Positions 1-8,100 of a stretch of DNA of 11,005 bases are shown here, piece by piece. Within the stretch, counting starts at the first letter, position 1. Each line of letters begins with the position of its first letter. Origin of the DNA: Coemansia sp. RSA 1804 (taxonomy: Eukaryota; Kickxellomycota; Kickxellomycetes; Kickxellales; Kickxellaceae); assembly GCA_027578815.1 (NCBI GenBank), contig JANBTH010000810.1, positions 1 to 11,005 on the forward strand, given 5' to 3'. The notes under the pieces are model-generated. The model made no database searches and had not been told where the DNA came from. It saw only the letters and a program-made list of their open reading frames with translations. The position numbers were made by a program, and so were the translations under genes.

Positions 1-770
1 TGATCCATCTCAGATCGATAGCGGTCCATCTTGCGCGGTTTTTTCAAACACTCCAACTCGAATGACAAATATTTTGCTCCCACAGCCGCTTCTGGCTCTG
101 GCCATTCCACGCGTGCAATCTCTGTCGCGGTATCAGGTTGGGATGGAGAGATGCTAATTTCTCGGATCCCTTGCTCCAGAACAGCTACATCGTCTGATAT
201 GCCATTCTTTGGTTCGTGAACCCGTAGATCTTCCTTGTTGCTCTGACCCGCTTTGCCAAAAAGTGGACCAGTGAAAAGACCAGCTCCAGATGTGGTTGAC
301 AAGGGTCCACTCGAGCTGTTCCAGACACTACCAAAGTCCAATTGTCTGCTACTGCCACCGGCTTTGCTACCACAACTTTCTTCTTTAGACTGTAATTTAC
401 GGACTCCCTTTGCGCATTTAACCACTTTCAATGCATACTGTGTGTTAAGTATATGCGCCCTAATCGCCTTCATGGCACCTGGCTTACCGCTGCAAGCACG
501 TCGATTGCAAGCCCATATATATAGAGACCGATCGAACGGCGAACCATCCAGCGGAACATATGTCTGTACAAGCAACGTCATCTCAGAACTGCAGCACACA
601 CACATGATAACCGAGTGGCTGGGAATAGACGATGATCTGTCGAGCCATACTGGCTTTCCGCCTAGTTTGCACAAGAACGGATCATCGAGGTCTGCTGCGC
701 TCACGACGTCACCCTCAGAATATCCTAGGGACACGGGCTCCAGCATCTTTCCAACTTTCTTATCCGGCAT
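1..770 (-). CDS. TSR4: Tsr4/PDCD2-family protein, N-terminal part (cut by window edge)
   Basis: Reading the minus strand from the ATG at 770 gives an uninterrupted 256-residue frame that leaves the window at base 1. The start LGYSEG, then DPFLCKLGGKPVWL (residues 31-43), the CxxC at C57/C60, LLVQTYVPLDGSPFDRSLYI (66-85) and the second cysteine pair C88/C93 are the N-terminal domain of the PDCD2/PDCD2L/Tsr4 family. A serine/glycine-rich linker follows (about 125-180). Near the edge, residues 232-250 (KYLSFELECL, then a basic stretch) resemble the start of the C-terminal half. Family members act in the cytoplasm as dedicated chaperones of ribosomal protein uS5 (Rps2) and are needed for 40S maturation; that role is family knowledge. 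No intron is needed, although a GGTAAG sits inside the frame near 485. The missing C-terminus prevents a check for the second zinc-binding region. The ATG is the first in frame at the conserved N-terminus. Confidence 0.87.
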   Translation of the reverse strand, partial: MPDKKVGKMLEPVSLGYSEGDVVSAADLDDPFLCKLGGKPVWLDRSSSIPSHSVIMCVCCSSEMTLLVQTYVPLDGSPFDRSLYIWACNRRACSGKPGAMKAIRAHILNTQYALKVVKCAKGVRKLQSKEESCGSKAGGSSRQLDFGSVWNSSSGPLSTTSGAGLFTGPLFGKAGQSNKEDLRVHEPKNGISDDVAVLEQGIREISISPSQPDTATEIARVEWPEPEAAVGAKYLSFELECLKKPRKMDRYRSEMD

Positions 771-955
771 TCAGTTTAAATGATACACAACATAAACTCT
801 TTCCAAGAAATAACAATAGAGCAGATATTCCAACACCAATAATGATCAATGTAAAACACCAACACCAAAAATACCAACTGAGGAAAAAAAAGATTAAAGG
901 GCAAGGTCATCAATGGATTTTGCTGAGATCACAAACAGCAGATCTAGCATTTTGA
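771..955. repeat. Short spacer with duplicated 10-mer
   Basis: This 185-base gap separates the carrier stop from the Tsr4 start, both on the minus strand, so it should hold the carrier 3' end and the Tsr4 promoter. The plus-strand 10-mer CCAACACCAA occurs twice, at 830-839 and 859-868. I see no clear AATAAA for the carrier and no strong TATA box. The repeat could be a protein-binding site or chance in AC-rich sequence. Confidence 0.3.
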
Positions 956-1994
956 TTAAGCGCGCAAGCTGTTTAGCGGGATCATGGATAATTCCACCAA
1001 AAGTGGGCCAAACGAAGAGATTAGTTGACAACAGTAACCCCTGTAGAAAGCCTTTATGCCAGCTTCAGCATACAGCTTGCGGATGCAATCAAACGCCCCG
1101 CTGTAGAGCTTTTCTGAACGCCCAGACTGCATCATGAGGTGACCACGAACAGTATCCAACGGGTAAGCCAAAAGTCCCAAACCAATAACCATTCCCTGAG
1201 CAAAGAGCCAGGAAGCAAAAACAGTTGGATTCTTGTCCGACTTGAAGAAAAACTGCTTAATTGTGTCATAACCAAAGAAATATAGGACACGGTACGCCAA
1301 AAACTGCAAGACCGACACGCCGTATCCACGATACAAGCCAAGAATACCATCTTGCTTGATGATAGATCTAATGCACTGAACCCCAGAAAACATGCGGTTG
1401 TCATCTGTGCTAACGTCTAGCGCAAGCTTTGTGCGAACCAACTGGAAAGGATAAAGGAAAAACAACGATGTTGCACCAACAAACCCGCCTAATAGCATGT
1501 TGGCGCCAAAGAACTTCCAAAAATCAGTTACCGGGTTGTACGTTGGAAATAAGCTTCTGAACCTGTCTCCAAATGCAAACCTCAAAGCCTGTGTAGGAAT
1601 GAATTTAAAAATATTGAACATATTTCCACGCCTATATTCTGAACGGAGAACCGCACATATTTCTTTAGCCACGATATTGAATGAAACACAAGAAAAACCC
1701 CTTCACACACGATTGCACAGATTACAATTTTAAGCATCTGTCATGTATATTAACAGGTTAACTCGAGCGGTCTAATCATACTTACCATAATGACAATATT
1801 CCCTGCTCTGAGGGAATGCGGCGAAAGGCGTCAACGATACCTTTGTATTGGCGTTCGGGTGCAATTTGATCAGAACTGCTTTGGAGTTGCAATAGCAGCC
1901 TTACTCGCTCCAGGGGCGACGACCGAAGACTAAAGAGCGCATAAGTTGCTCCTCCAACAGCAACGTCAGAAATGAGCGTAGTGTTTCCGTACAT
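956..1994 (-). CDS. Mitochondrial carrier, divergent ADP/ATP carrier-like (SLC25)
   Basis: Two exons, 1994-1786 and 1631-956, joined across a 154-base GT-AG intron, give 294 residues, the usual length of a mitochondrial carrier. All three carrier repeats are present. Repeat 1 has PLERVR (27-32). Repeat 3 has YPLDTVR (226-232). Repeat 2 has PFQLVR (131-136), with Q where the usual acid should be. ADP/ATP-carrier hallmarks include WRGN (70-73), PTQALRFAF (82-90), YRGYGVSV (170-177) and MMQSGR (236-241). The nucleotide-carrier signature RRRMMM instead reads RGHLMM (232-237), and the helix 6 cytoplasmic motif is lost (SMIPL at 285-289). It is therefore most likely an inner-membrane carrier derived from the ADP/ATP carrier but with a different or lost substrate. 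The start is the first ATG; an in-frame TAG lies upstream at 2043-2045. The frame is intact, so it does not look like a pseudogene. Confidence 0.88.
1632..1785 (-). other. Intron of the carrier gene
   Basis: On the minus strand the donor is TTATG|gtaagt at 1785 and the acceptor atatag|GCGTGG ends at 1632. Splicing completes the TGG codon and restores WRGN, which is near-invariant in ADP/ATP carriers at this point. Without splicing the frame stops at once (TGG TAA). Intron phase is 2. Confidence 0.9.
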
Positions 1995-2108
1995 GGAGCT
2001 TGTATTTGCTTTCGGGTATATCAGAATTTTACCAAATGACAACTATATTTTATAATGGAAAGCTAACAAACAAGAAAGACCAAACTCAATGCTTCCACGT
2101 TTTGGCAT

Positions 2109-2114
2109 TTTATA
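2109..2114 (-). promoter_or_regulatory. Candidate TATA box for the carrier gene
   Basis: TATAAA on the minus strand lies about 115 bases upstream of the carrier ATG at 1994, a plausible distance for a fungal promoter. The surrounding DNA is AT-rich, so chance occurrence is possible. Confidence 0.3.
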
Positions 2115-2377
2115 TGCATTAGCTACAAAAAATTATATAGCTAGCTACTCTTTAGCAAAAAGAAAATGGCAATATGATGAAGTCTTCTTTACAAACGTTT
2201 TATCCGAGAGCTGATTTCTTACAAAGTCACGTCTCTTTAATTTATTCATTTCTGTCAGTTAGTCTTGTCAAAGCGTTTCTTTAAGCAAACTGTAAGAAGT
2301 ATAATTGTCAAGGATTTAAGGTCGCATGATGCCAGCTGATATGGTTTAGCGAACACAGCAATATGGCCGCAGTTCGG

Positions 2378-2468
2378 TATATAATAAAAATCGAGAGGGA
2401 AACGAAAGAAAAGCTGCGGTCAATTCTCAAAAAAAATCCTAGTAGAAAAAAATTTGCATATATAATAA
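2378..2468 (+). promoter_or_regulatory. Candidate duplicated TATA elements for Hel2
   Basis: The 10-mer TATATAATAA occurs at 2378-2387 and again at 2459-2468, about 250 and 170 bases upstream of the Hel2 ATG. Either copy could position transcription starts. The assignment rests only on sequence and location. Confidence 0.3.
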
Positions 2469-2630
2469 TTCGCCCACTTTCTCACACCGCTCCATTTTAA
2501 ATCACAGCTCGGGGGTTTCACTTTAATTTTCAGTTCTTTATAGATTTTATATTCCTCTTTCTGCATTTTAGTAGAACAGCATTTGTCAGATAAGCAATTT
2601 ACAGAATCACGCGGTTTTTTTCACTTTAGA

Positions 2631-5045
2631 ATGAAGCAAATAGACTCTACCGATCCAATGGATGCCCAACCTACGGAAGCTTTGCCGAATGCACAGAATG
2701 TTGCTAGCAACGGTTCACAAGGAGACCCCGTTGCAATGAAGCATCAAAAGCAGAGAAAACATAATGGCAAAACTACAGAGCATCCCCATGATGCAGTCAA
2801 ATCAGAGAGAACTGTGCAGAGTGGAAAGAACAAAGGCAAAGACGGTGGTTCTAAACCCGGCACAGCTAGCGAGGAGAATATATGCTTTATTTGCGCCGAT
2901 ACAGTCAGGTTCTTTGCCATTGGCGAGTGCAACCATCTTACTTGCTTCCGTTGCAATCTTCGGCTACGCGCGCTGTTCAAGTCCAAAGCCTGTCCGTACT
3001 GCAAAGTTGAGATGGATACGGTCATACACACCAGCAACTCTGGCATGACCTTTGACGAACTTTCAAAGCGTCCGCTACCCTACACGGATAAAAATCTCAA
3101 CATCAAGTTTGACAGCAAAGAGGCTTACAATGTAGCCATGCACACGCTGCAGTTCAACTGCCCAATCCGAAAGTGCAACTACGTTGATAGCGAGGGGTGG
3201 AAAGGCCTCAAGAGCCATGTACGTGGCGAACATGCAAAATCCTTTTGTGATCTTTGCCTGAAAAACAAAAAGTCATTTGCAGAAGAGCACAAGTTATTTA
3301 CCAAAGCACAGCTGCGCGTGCACTACTCGCGCGGCGACAGTGTTGGCTTTACTGGCCATCCCCAATGCGAATTCTGCGACACATCGTTCTATGACAATGA
3401 CCAGCTTTTCGATCACTGCAGAAAGAGACATGAACAGTGCTTTATTTGCGTTCGCAATGGTGCTGGCAGACAGGTTTACTACCCAAATTATGACGCCTTG
3501 GAGGAGCACTATGACTCTGCTCATTTTTTGTGCAAGGACACTACGTGTTTACAGAAGAAATTTGTGGTTTTTGAAAACGACATTGATCTGCAGAGCCACC
3601 AGCTGTCTGAACACGGCGGCACGCATGCTAGCCAGCGCGCTAGACGCGAAGCAAAGCAAGTGAACTTGAACTTCCAGTACACTACGGCTCGGGGCGACGG
3701 TAGCACCAGCAATGGCAGTAGCAGAGATAGACAGCGTAATGCGAACCGGCGGCCCAGAACCATGACCGTTAACGAGCCTGATACTGCCGGTGTTAGCATT
3801 GCAGGACGCAGACGCCCGGCTGGATTTGGTCGTGTATCAAACAGCCCTATGGATCGTCCAGCTGCCACACGAGCCAGGAACCCTACGCTCTCCGATTCAG
3901 CGTCCGCTCCATCTACACCAGAGCCAGAACAAGAGCCAGAATTGGAGTCCTTATGGCCAACATTGGGCTCGATATCTGAGGTGGCGCAACAAGACGATCG
4001 CTTTTCAACCGTAAATCCTGAATCAGCACGCCCTCAGGCCCCGGCTGGATTCGGTAGGCTCTCTGGAAGTTCTGGTCTTTCAGCAGAATCACCTATTACT
4101 GCAGCAAATGTGAATGAAGAGACCATGTTGTTACATCAGGATCTTTTGCAGCGTGTCTCTGCGTATCTGAGTCATCGTGAACAACCTGTCTCTCGCTTCC
4201 GCAAGCTGACTACCCAATACAAGGACAATCAGATATCTGCCAGTGACTATGTGAATAATTGCTGGCTTTTGTTTCTGACCGTTCCCGAGAAAAACGCGAA
4301 GGAAATGATTCAGAAAACCGTAAAGACCGTGGCAAATCTTCTTCCGAATCCTGAACTGAAGGACAAGCTGATGAAGGCCTTAAGTGACCATCGTATCAAG
4401 CAGCAGCAGTTTCCAGCACTAACTCCTCTCAACAATAATTGGGTACAAGATGGCACATCGGAAAGTCGGGCTCGTATTTTGGTTATAAAAAGTCCTGCTT
4501 CTCGTGCGGGCACAGGTGCTAGCAGCAGTCAAGCAGAAGATTCCACTGAAAAGGACAAGGATGATTGGCCCGCTCCTTCATCGTCACGAAACACAGCGCT
4601 AAAGCACCGTCCCTCTGCGCAGCTCGCTCAAAGACTGTCAAATGTCTCCTCACCCTTATCTGCCACACGTTCGGCAGACTTTCCTTCACTAGGCGCCAGT
4701 CCCGCACCTTCGCCATCACTTGGCTCAATGATGTCGCAAGCGTCCATTAGTCCAAGGCCAGCCAACAGTCTCAACTCATACGGCAGCAAGTTTTCGGTCG
4801 GAGCACATAGAGCTGTCTCATCTCCCTCTGGTGCTACCACCACATCCAATTTACAGCGAGGCTCAGAGTTCCCGGATCTCCCTCCGCCATCAACCACAAG
4901 ACCTAAAATCTCCCCACTTAATCCGAATGCTAGATCTGCATGGTCAGGATCTGGGCCACAACAAGATGGCAGCTCAAACAAGAACGGTTCCGATAACAAA
5001 CAACGGAACTCTAAAGGAAAACAGCTTCTTTTCCGTCGTGGTTAG
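2631..5045 (+). CDS. HEL2: RING-type E3 ubiquitin ligase, Hel2/ZNF598 family
   Basis: An intronless frame of 804 residues. After a basic, disordered N-terminus comes a C3HC4 RING (C85, C88, C100, H102, C105, C108, C121, C124). A run of C2H2-like fingers follows: C177/C182/H196/H201, a C206/C209 unit, C246/C249/H262/H267, C270/C273/H293/H298 and C301/C306/H323/H328. This RING plus zinc-finger order is specific to Hel2/ZNF598, which senses collided ribosomes, ubiquitinates 40S proteins (uS10, uS3) and starts ribosome-associated quality control. A helical region at about 495-590 (KLTTQYKDNQISASDYVNN within it) matches the conserved C-terminal block of fungal Hel2 proteins. The rest is low-complexity, with repeated [FW]PxL motifs and two copies of PAGFGR, and ends in a basic tail (LLFRRG). 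The start is the first ATG in frame; TTG codons upstream are not credible starts. Neighbours are divergent (carrier) and convergent (MSH5). Confidence 0.93.
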   Translation: MKQIDSTDPMDAQPTEALPNAQNVASNGSQGDPVAMKHQKQRKHNGKTTEHPHDAVKSERTVQSGKNKGKDGGSKPGTASEENICFICADTVRFFAIGECNHLTCFRCNLRLRALFKSKACPYCKVEMDTVIHTSNSGMTFDELSKRPLPYTDKNLNIKFDSKEAYNVAMHTLQFNCPIRKCNYVDSEGWKGLKSHVRGEHAKSFCDLCLKNKKSFAEEHKLFTKAQLRVHYSRGDSVGFTGHPQCEFCDTSFYDNDQLFDHCRKRHEQCFICVRNGAGRQVYYPNYDALEEHYDSAHFLCKDTTCLQKKFVVFENDIDLQSHQLSEHGGTHASQRARREAKQVNLNFQYTTARGDGSTSNGSSRDRQRNANRRPRTMTVNEPDTAGVSIAGRRRPAGFGRVSNSPMDRPAATRARNPTLSDSASAPSTPEPEQEPELESLWPTLGSISEVAQQDDRFSTVNPESARPQAPAGFGRLSGSSGLSAESPITAANVNEETMLLHQDLLQRVSAYLSHREQPVSRFRKLTTQYKDNQISASDYVNNCWLLFLTVPEKNAKEMIQKTVKTVANLLPNPELKDKLMKALSDHRIKQQQFPALTPLNNNWVQDGTSESRARILVIKSPASRAGTGASSSQAEDSTEKDKDDWPAPSSSRNTALKHRPSAQLAQRLSNVSSPLSATRSADFPSLGASPAPSPSLGSMMSQASISPRPANSLNSYGSKFSVGAHRAVSSPSGATTTSNLQRGSEFPDLPPPSTTRPKISPLNPNARSAWSGSGPQQDGSSNKNGSDNKQRNSKGKQLLFRRG

Positions 5046-5080
5046 GTATTATATGGTCCAGTTTTTTTCTTTAAAGGCTG

Positions 5081-5086
5081 TTTATT
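5081..5086 (-). terminator. Candidate poly(A) signal of MSH5
   Basis: AATAAA on the minus strand lies 88 bases past the MSH5 stop codon at 5174-5176. It is only about 36 bases past the Hel2 stop on the other strand, so the two convergent transcripts probably overlap at their 3' ends. I see no equally clear signal for Hel2. Confidence 0.4.
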
Positions 5087-5173
5087 ACTAACAGTGATGT
5101 ATTAGATCCACACCTAGAGTTCAAGCTATTTAGTAAAAGTGCCCCTTGTTGTTTTCTACTCAAAAAACTTGCA

Positions 5174-8100
5174 TTAAGGGTGAAGAATGTTTTTTATACG
5201 AAGCAACACACGTTGAGGAATGCCTGCGTTTCGTGTGCACTCCAGCACATATGAGGATCTACTTGATTCAATATTGTTCTCTGGCATATCAACAATCCTA
5301 CAGCAGAACAAGTAGTTAGTAGTTAGTAGATTGAGATCTATGATTAATGTTGCTACTAACATATTGTAAACAAAAGTTGTTATATCAACATATAAATAGA
5401 TAGTTCTGCCGATATGTAGTCATGACACATGTTGTACTTACCTATAAAGATAAGCAACTCCTTTTGCATTTTGTTTAACTAGGGTTGATTTCAGCTGGGC
5501 TTTATGCCAGATATCCTTGATACTTGTAACTGCATTTATCTCTATAGACGTAATAGTAGCACTCAAATGAATATGGTTAGAAGCTTTTGTTATTAACCAC
5601 AATCTTATTTTTTTATTTTGCCAGAAACAGCAGCACCAGATGTCTCTTGTTGTACATTGACTTGTTTATATTCCTACCTTTGAAATGCGTGGTTGCCAAA
5701 ACAGCTGGACGCCCATTCTCTCGCCGAGTCAGGGACGCAAGGACGCCACACAAAAGCCCAAGGCCATCCGTCGGGCTCGTTCCTCGACCAAATTCGTCTA
5801 GAAGAATCAGCGTGTTTGCAGTAGAAACTCTGATCATGTCGGCTACAATAGCAAGGTCAGAGCCAAGAGCACTTGTTCTGTCAACAATTGATTCGTAGGA
5901 TCTTCCCAACACCATCAGTCGATCCACCAATCCAATTGTCGCTTTCTTTGCTGGAACCCAACTTCCAATATGTGCCAAGTATACAGTCAAAGCACATTGC
6001 TTTAGGTAAACGCTCTTTCCTGACGCGTTTGGGCCGGTGATAACAAGTGTCTTTTGCATCAAATTGTTGTCTACTTCAACATGTATACATTGGTTGCCAG
6101 ATGCGATATGTATGTCATTGGATATGCTCTGCTGAACACCTACAGAGTGCGTCAGTATCGGATGATGGCCCTGCACAATGTGCACACAATCCATTTTGTC
6201 TACACTTGGTTGGCAGTACCCCGCCAGACCTGCAGTTTCAGCCAGAGATTGTAGACTACAAGCCCTTTCAAAATTATTTCTAATTTAGTATTTACCTTGG
6301 ATATTATTAGCCAGCACGAGCTATGCAATCAATATTTGCTTACCAATCTATTTGCGAAGTGAGCTCAAAGGCAAGCACAATACTGTCGATTTGAGCGTTA
6401 ATTTCATTCTGTAGATCAAGGCACACCTCTGATTCGGCATCTAGGAATAACTGAACTTGTAACATTATCAGTCTTTTCATCTGCGTTGCTTCTCTTTATC
6501 GTTTTGAATTGGCTAAGTATAATGCAATTGTTTTTATAGACATATTATAAGCATACAACATGCTAATACTTACCCACTATTTGTGTGTATACGTCCCCTG
6601 GATCTTTATCAAGTTCTAGTAAGAAACAGACGCAAACTTCAGCCAAAAGAATGTATAGTAGTGCTTTAAGTGTTCAAACTAGTACATTGTTCAAATTTTC
6701 TAGATAATATTTTACAATATGTGCTTTATATCCACACATCTCCTATAGCTATGTCGGTTGCCAAAGTATGCTGCGTTTACCTGCTGTGATGTTATTTTTG
6801 TAATATTGTTGTCTGTCCGTTTGAAACTATGTAGAGTATTAAATTAAACAGAATATTAGCACTAAACTTGTTGGAATGTTTCTTATTACTGTTGATTTTC
6901 TCATTCTGCTTGATTTATGGAATATCTTGATTATTGTGTTATCTAAAATACGTACTTTTAGTATCCAATCGGCAATTCGATTATTAAGACTTTGATCACT
7001 AAACGCCATAATATCGACTGATGATAGAAACCCCAGTTGTGGGAAATATACGCCAACCACCGGTACTCCAGCAACTGCCTCCATTTTGCAGCTTGCCAAA
7101 TCCTAGAATAAAAATGCTTTTTGTACAAATAGATAATTTATGTTTTAAAACATTTGCTTAGTATACCAATTTTGATAATGGCAATAAGCTGTAAAATATT
7201 CATTTCACTTTACCAATAGTTCCTCTAGATTATAGAATCGGTCTCGCAAACAATCTACTTTAGTGCTGACCCCATTTGCAACAACAACACGCTCTTCCTG
7301 ACGGCTAGCAGTAAAGTCGACTGTGTCAGTGATATGGTTAGCTAGTGCTGAAAAGGATTCGCTGTCTAGTCTCAAAAACTACACAATTGAACACTTTTTG
7401 CGAGGGGAATAGTCAGTTACTTGCTAAAAATTGCTTATATAATTAAATTCTTTACAAATGAATTCATAAATACCTCTTTAAGTAGATGCGGCAAAGGTGC
7501 TAACGACATAAGAAGGATGTGTAGTTGAGTCACTGTTGAACAAAACTGTGATAGTATTTCCAGATCAGAGAATACAAGTTCAATTTGCACTCGTGAGCAA
7601 ACAGCTCTTATTGTTTTTACTTTTGGCAATATGCTTCGAATCTTACTGACCACATCGGAAGCGGAATCCGAAGACAGTAATCCTATTGCCTCTTGCCGCT
7701 CTCTTATTTCATGTATTGTTTGAAGAGGGCAATGCAGCCACTTTCTAAACATCTCGCGCCCACCAAGGCTTTTTGTCTTATCCAAAAGACCTAATCTTTG
7801 ACATGTGCACATAACTTTTAACGACTTTAGGGACGACCAGTAGCTATGCACTGTGTTATATGTGGAATATAAATAATAATACCTACTGAGAATTGACAAT
7901 CCTTCTCGTTCAGCCGTTGATGCATGCATATTTGGATGCTTTTGAAAATCAAATATTTGAAGATACCTAAATTCCTCAGAGTTATTTTTTAAATAATTAG
8001 CCTTCGAATTGTGCACAAGTAAAGTCATATATAGGGAGACTAATCATTTGCATCAGACATATATTTCTATGATGCGCTTAAAAGTCGTTTTTGTCTTACT

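Larger units (their letters stand above)
1995..2630. other. Divergent intergenic region between carrier and Hel2
   Basis: These 636 bases separate two genes transcribed away from each other and should hold both promoters. No convincing coding frame is seen on either strand. The sequence is AT-rich, with a palindromic TAGCTAGCTA at 2138-2147, TATA-like elements on both strands, and a pyrimidine-rich stretch over roughly 2505-2625 leading to the Hel2 ATG. An acceptor-like cactttag ends one base before that ATG, so a 5'-leader intron is possible; a GTAAGA at 2292-2297 could be its donor, but this is unproven. Confidence 0.6.

Noticed and set aside
253..783. 176-codon open frame on the plus strand
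   Set aside because: It is antisense to the Tsr4 N-terminal domain, whose conserved cysteines and motifs are on the minus strand; the plus-strand product resembles nothing.
1782..2042. Carrier start at the TTG at 2042
   Set aside because: Non-ATG starts are unlikely here; the ATG at 1994 gives a normal carrier N-terminus.
2583..2630. N-terminal extension of Hel2 from TTG
   Set aside because: It has no ATG and is T-rich leader-like sequence with an acceptor-like motif; the ATG at 2631 is the first credible start.
5613..6194. A stand-alone MutS ATPase fragment starting at the ATG at 6194
   Set aside because: Homology continues upstream without a break (LQSLAETAGLAGY) and into earlier exons, so it is an internal exon of MSH5.
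6296..6320. Possible 25-base exon between MSH5 exons 13 and 14
   Set aside because: It has splice-like ends, but including it shifts exon 14 to a frame with an early TGA and loses the conserved LQSLAETAGLAGY match.
7791..7886. Read-through YYYLYS.. segment as an MSH5 insertion
   Set aside because: It has a donor and acceptor, and removing it gives EGLSILSLLDKTKS, which matches MSH5 in length. An alternative pair (CTCAGTAG|gtatta to caaag|ATTAGG) also keeps frame but adds three residues and breaks the TAG acceptor pattern.
7967..8028. Open extension upstream of YLQIF as MSH5 coding sequence
   Set aside because: It shows no MSH5 similarity and does not fit the phase of exon 5 or 6; splicing at ttag|GTATCT fits phase and homology.
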